Shown here one piece after another: positions 63,279-64,000 of a stretch of 64,000 nucleotides of DNA (position 1 is the stretch's first letter; the number at the start of each line of letters is the position of its first letter). This stretch comes from Methylobacterium sp. 2A. GTDB taxonomy: Bacteria; Pseudomonadota; Alphaproteobacteria; Rhizobiales; Beijerinckiaceae. The translations under genes were made by a program, and so were the position numbers. Below the pieces are notes generated by a model. The model ran no database searches. It worked only from the letters and a program-made list of their open reading frames with translations, and was not told the origin of the DNA. The stretch is taken from NCBI RefSeq assembly GCF_009806555.1, contig NZ_VUOK01000058.1, positions 1-64,000 on the forward strand, written 5' to 3'.

Positions 63279-64000
63279 CTAACCGCCACGAAACACATCC
63301 CCCCAAGCCGGCGGCAAACCCGTCCAGGCCAGCGGCGACGCCACCGTCTGCCCCGGCAGACGCGTCGCCGAAAACACCCCCCGCGCCACCGCCCGCGCCA
63401 GCACCCGCGCGGCGGCGTCGCCCAGGCGCGCCATCGCCACCACCGGGTCGGCCAGCGGCACGGCGCCGGTGGCGGCGGCAAACACCAGATCGCCGTCGAG
63501 CGGCGTATGCGCCGGCACGAGGGCGCGGGCGAGGCCGTCCTGGGCCGCCACCGCGAGGCGCCGGCACTGCGCCTTGGTCAACGCCGCGTCGGTCGCCACC
63601 ACGGCGAGCGTCGTGGCCGCGCCCGGCAGCGCCCGGGCCGGGAAGGCGAGGGCGTCGGCCGGCACCCGGGCCGGCGAGCCCAGGCCGCCGAACTCGTCCC
63701 CCTCCTCGAAGGGCGCGGCCCAGAAATGCGGCCCGTCGCCGACCGTCGCGTTGCCGAAGGCGTTCACCGCCGCGAGCGCCCCGACCCGGAACCCCGTGCC
63801 GGCCACCAGCGCGGAGGCCGAGCCGATCCCGCCCTTCAGGCGCCCGGTCCGCGCGCCGGTCCCGGCCCCCACGGAGCCCAGCGCGAAATCCTCGGCCGCC
63901 GCCGCGGCGGCGGCGAAACCCAATTCGCGGTAGGGAGGGTAGCGGCCCCAATCCTTGTCGCCGCCGTTCAGCAGATCGAACAGGATCGCCCCGGGCACGA
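63279..64000 (-). CDS. S58-family (DmpA/P1) peptidase, C-terminal part (cut by right edge)
   Basis: These Ntn-type aminopeptidases cleave themselves to expose an N-terminal nucleophile. The visible 240 codons read VPGAILFDLLNGGDKDWGRY, then GALAAVNAFGNATVGDGPHF, and the self-cleavage region PGAATTLAVVATDAALTKAQ, followed by AQDGLARALVPAHTPLDGDL, all typical of the family. The true N-terminus lies beyond 64000; the GTG at 63998 is internal. The substrate may be D-amino-acid amides or beta-peptides as for DmpA/BapA, not decided here. Confidence 0.88.
   Translation of the reverse strand, partial: VPGAILFDLLNGGDKDWGRYPPYRELGFAAAAAAAEDFALGSVGAGTGARTGRLKGGIGSASALVAGTGFRVGALAAVNAFGNATVGDGPHFWAAPFEEGDEFGGLGSPARVPADALAFPARALPGAATTLAVVATDAALTKAQCRRLAVAAQDGLARALVPAHTPLDGDLVFAAATGAVPLADPVVAMARLGDAAARVLARAVARGVFSATRLPGQTVASPLAWTGLPPAWGDVFRGG

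Overview
This window comes from a GC-rich alphaproteobacterial chromosome, most likely a Methylobacterium-like member of the Hyphomicrobiales (Rhizobiales). The pointers are very GC-rich codon use, alphaproteobacterial forms of the ribosomal proteins, a fused ispDF gene, the lipA-ratA / cinA / ispDF / dusB-ntrBC neighbourhood, and many short palindromic repeats between genes. The genus is inferred from overall character; no database search was run.

Layout. 1-3650: the str operon on the minus strand (rpsL, rpsG, fusA, tuf; tuf is cut by the left edge) with a good sigma70-type promoter. 3651-8640: a spacer block holding a DUF805 membrane protein, an amino-acid ABC importer (binding protein and two permeases, no ATPase), a small unknown protein with a clear terminator, and repeats. 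8641-21402: the spc and alpha ribosomal operons on the plus strand (rplN to secY, adk, rpsM, rpsK, rpoA, rplQ). They are interrupted by a GT61 glycosyltransferase, two small unknown genes and an MBL-fold hydrolase. The S10 genes that normally sit between tuf and rplN are absent here, so the ribosomal superoperon is split at the S10/spc boundary and the two parts point away from each other.

21674-33093: a minus-strand chemosensory operon, CheW-CheR(TPR)-CheW-MCP-CheA(REC)-CheB followed by two hybrid histidine kinases. It resembles Pseudomonas Wsp or Rhodospirillum Che3 but has no diguanylate cyclase, so the output is probably a phosphorelay into the kinases. 33309-38749: a small secreted protein, then a glycerol regulon (glpR, glpD, glpK, glpF) with two palindromes matching the known GlpR operator layout. 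38887-47915: housekeeping genes (lipA, ratA, FAD monooxygenase, cinA, MAPEG protein, ispDF, dusB, ntrB, ntrC).

48088-53642: a small membrane protein, an RMF-like 57-residue protein, a cystathionine beta-lyase-like enzyme, and an overlapping run of ArnT-like glycosyltransferase, GT2, LAB_N protein and PNPOx-fold protein that looks like lipid A or envelope sugar modification. 54056-61521: two tandem methyl-accepting proteins, a RarD-type transporter, and a PAS/PAS hybrid kinase coupled to a 93-residue unknown protein. 61874-63237: an AT-rich accessory island. It holds a frameshifted gene with an RVPAGQREGGQWT segment, followed 3 nt later by an unknown 112-residue protein; a second copy of that protein (about 52 percent identical) lies behind a dispersed repeat. 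This is the best candidate in the window for an undescribed small gene system. The right edge cuts an S58 (DmpA-type) peptidase.

I saw no tRNA or rRNA gene, CRISPR array or insertion-sequence transposase.
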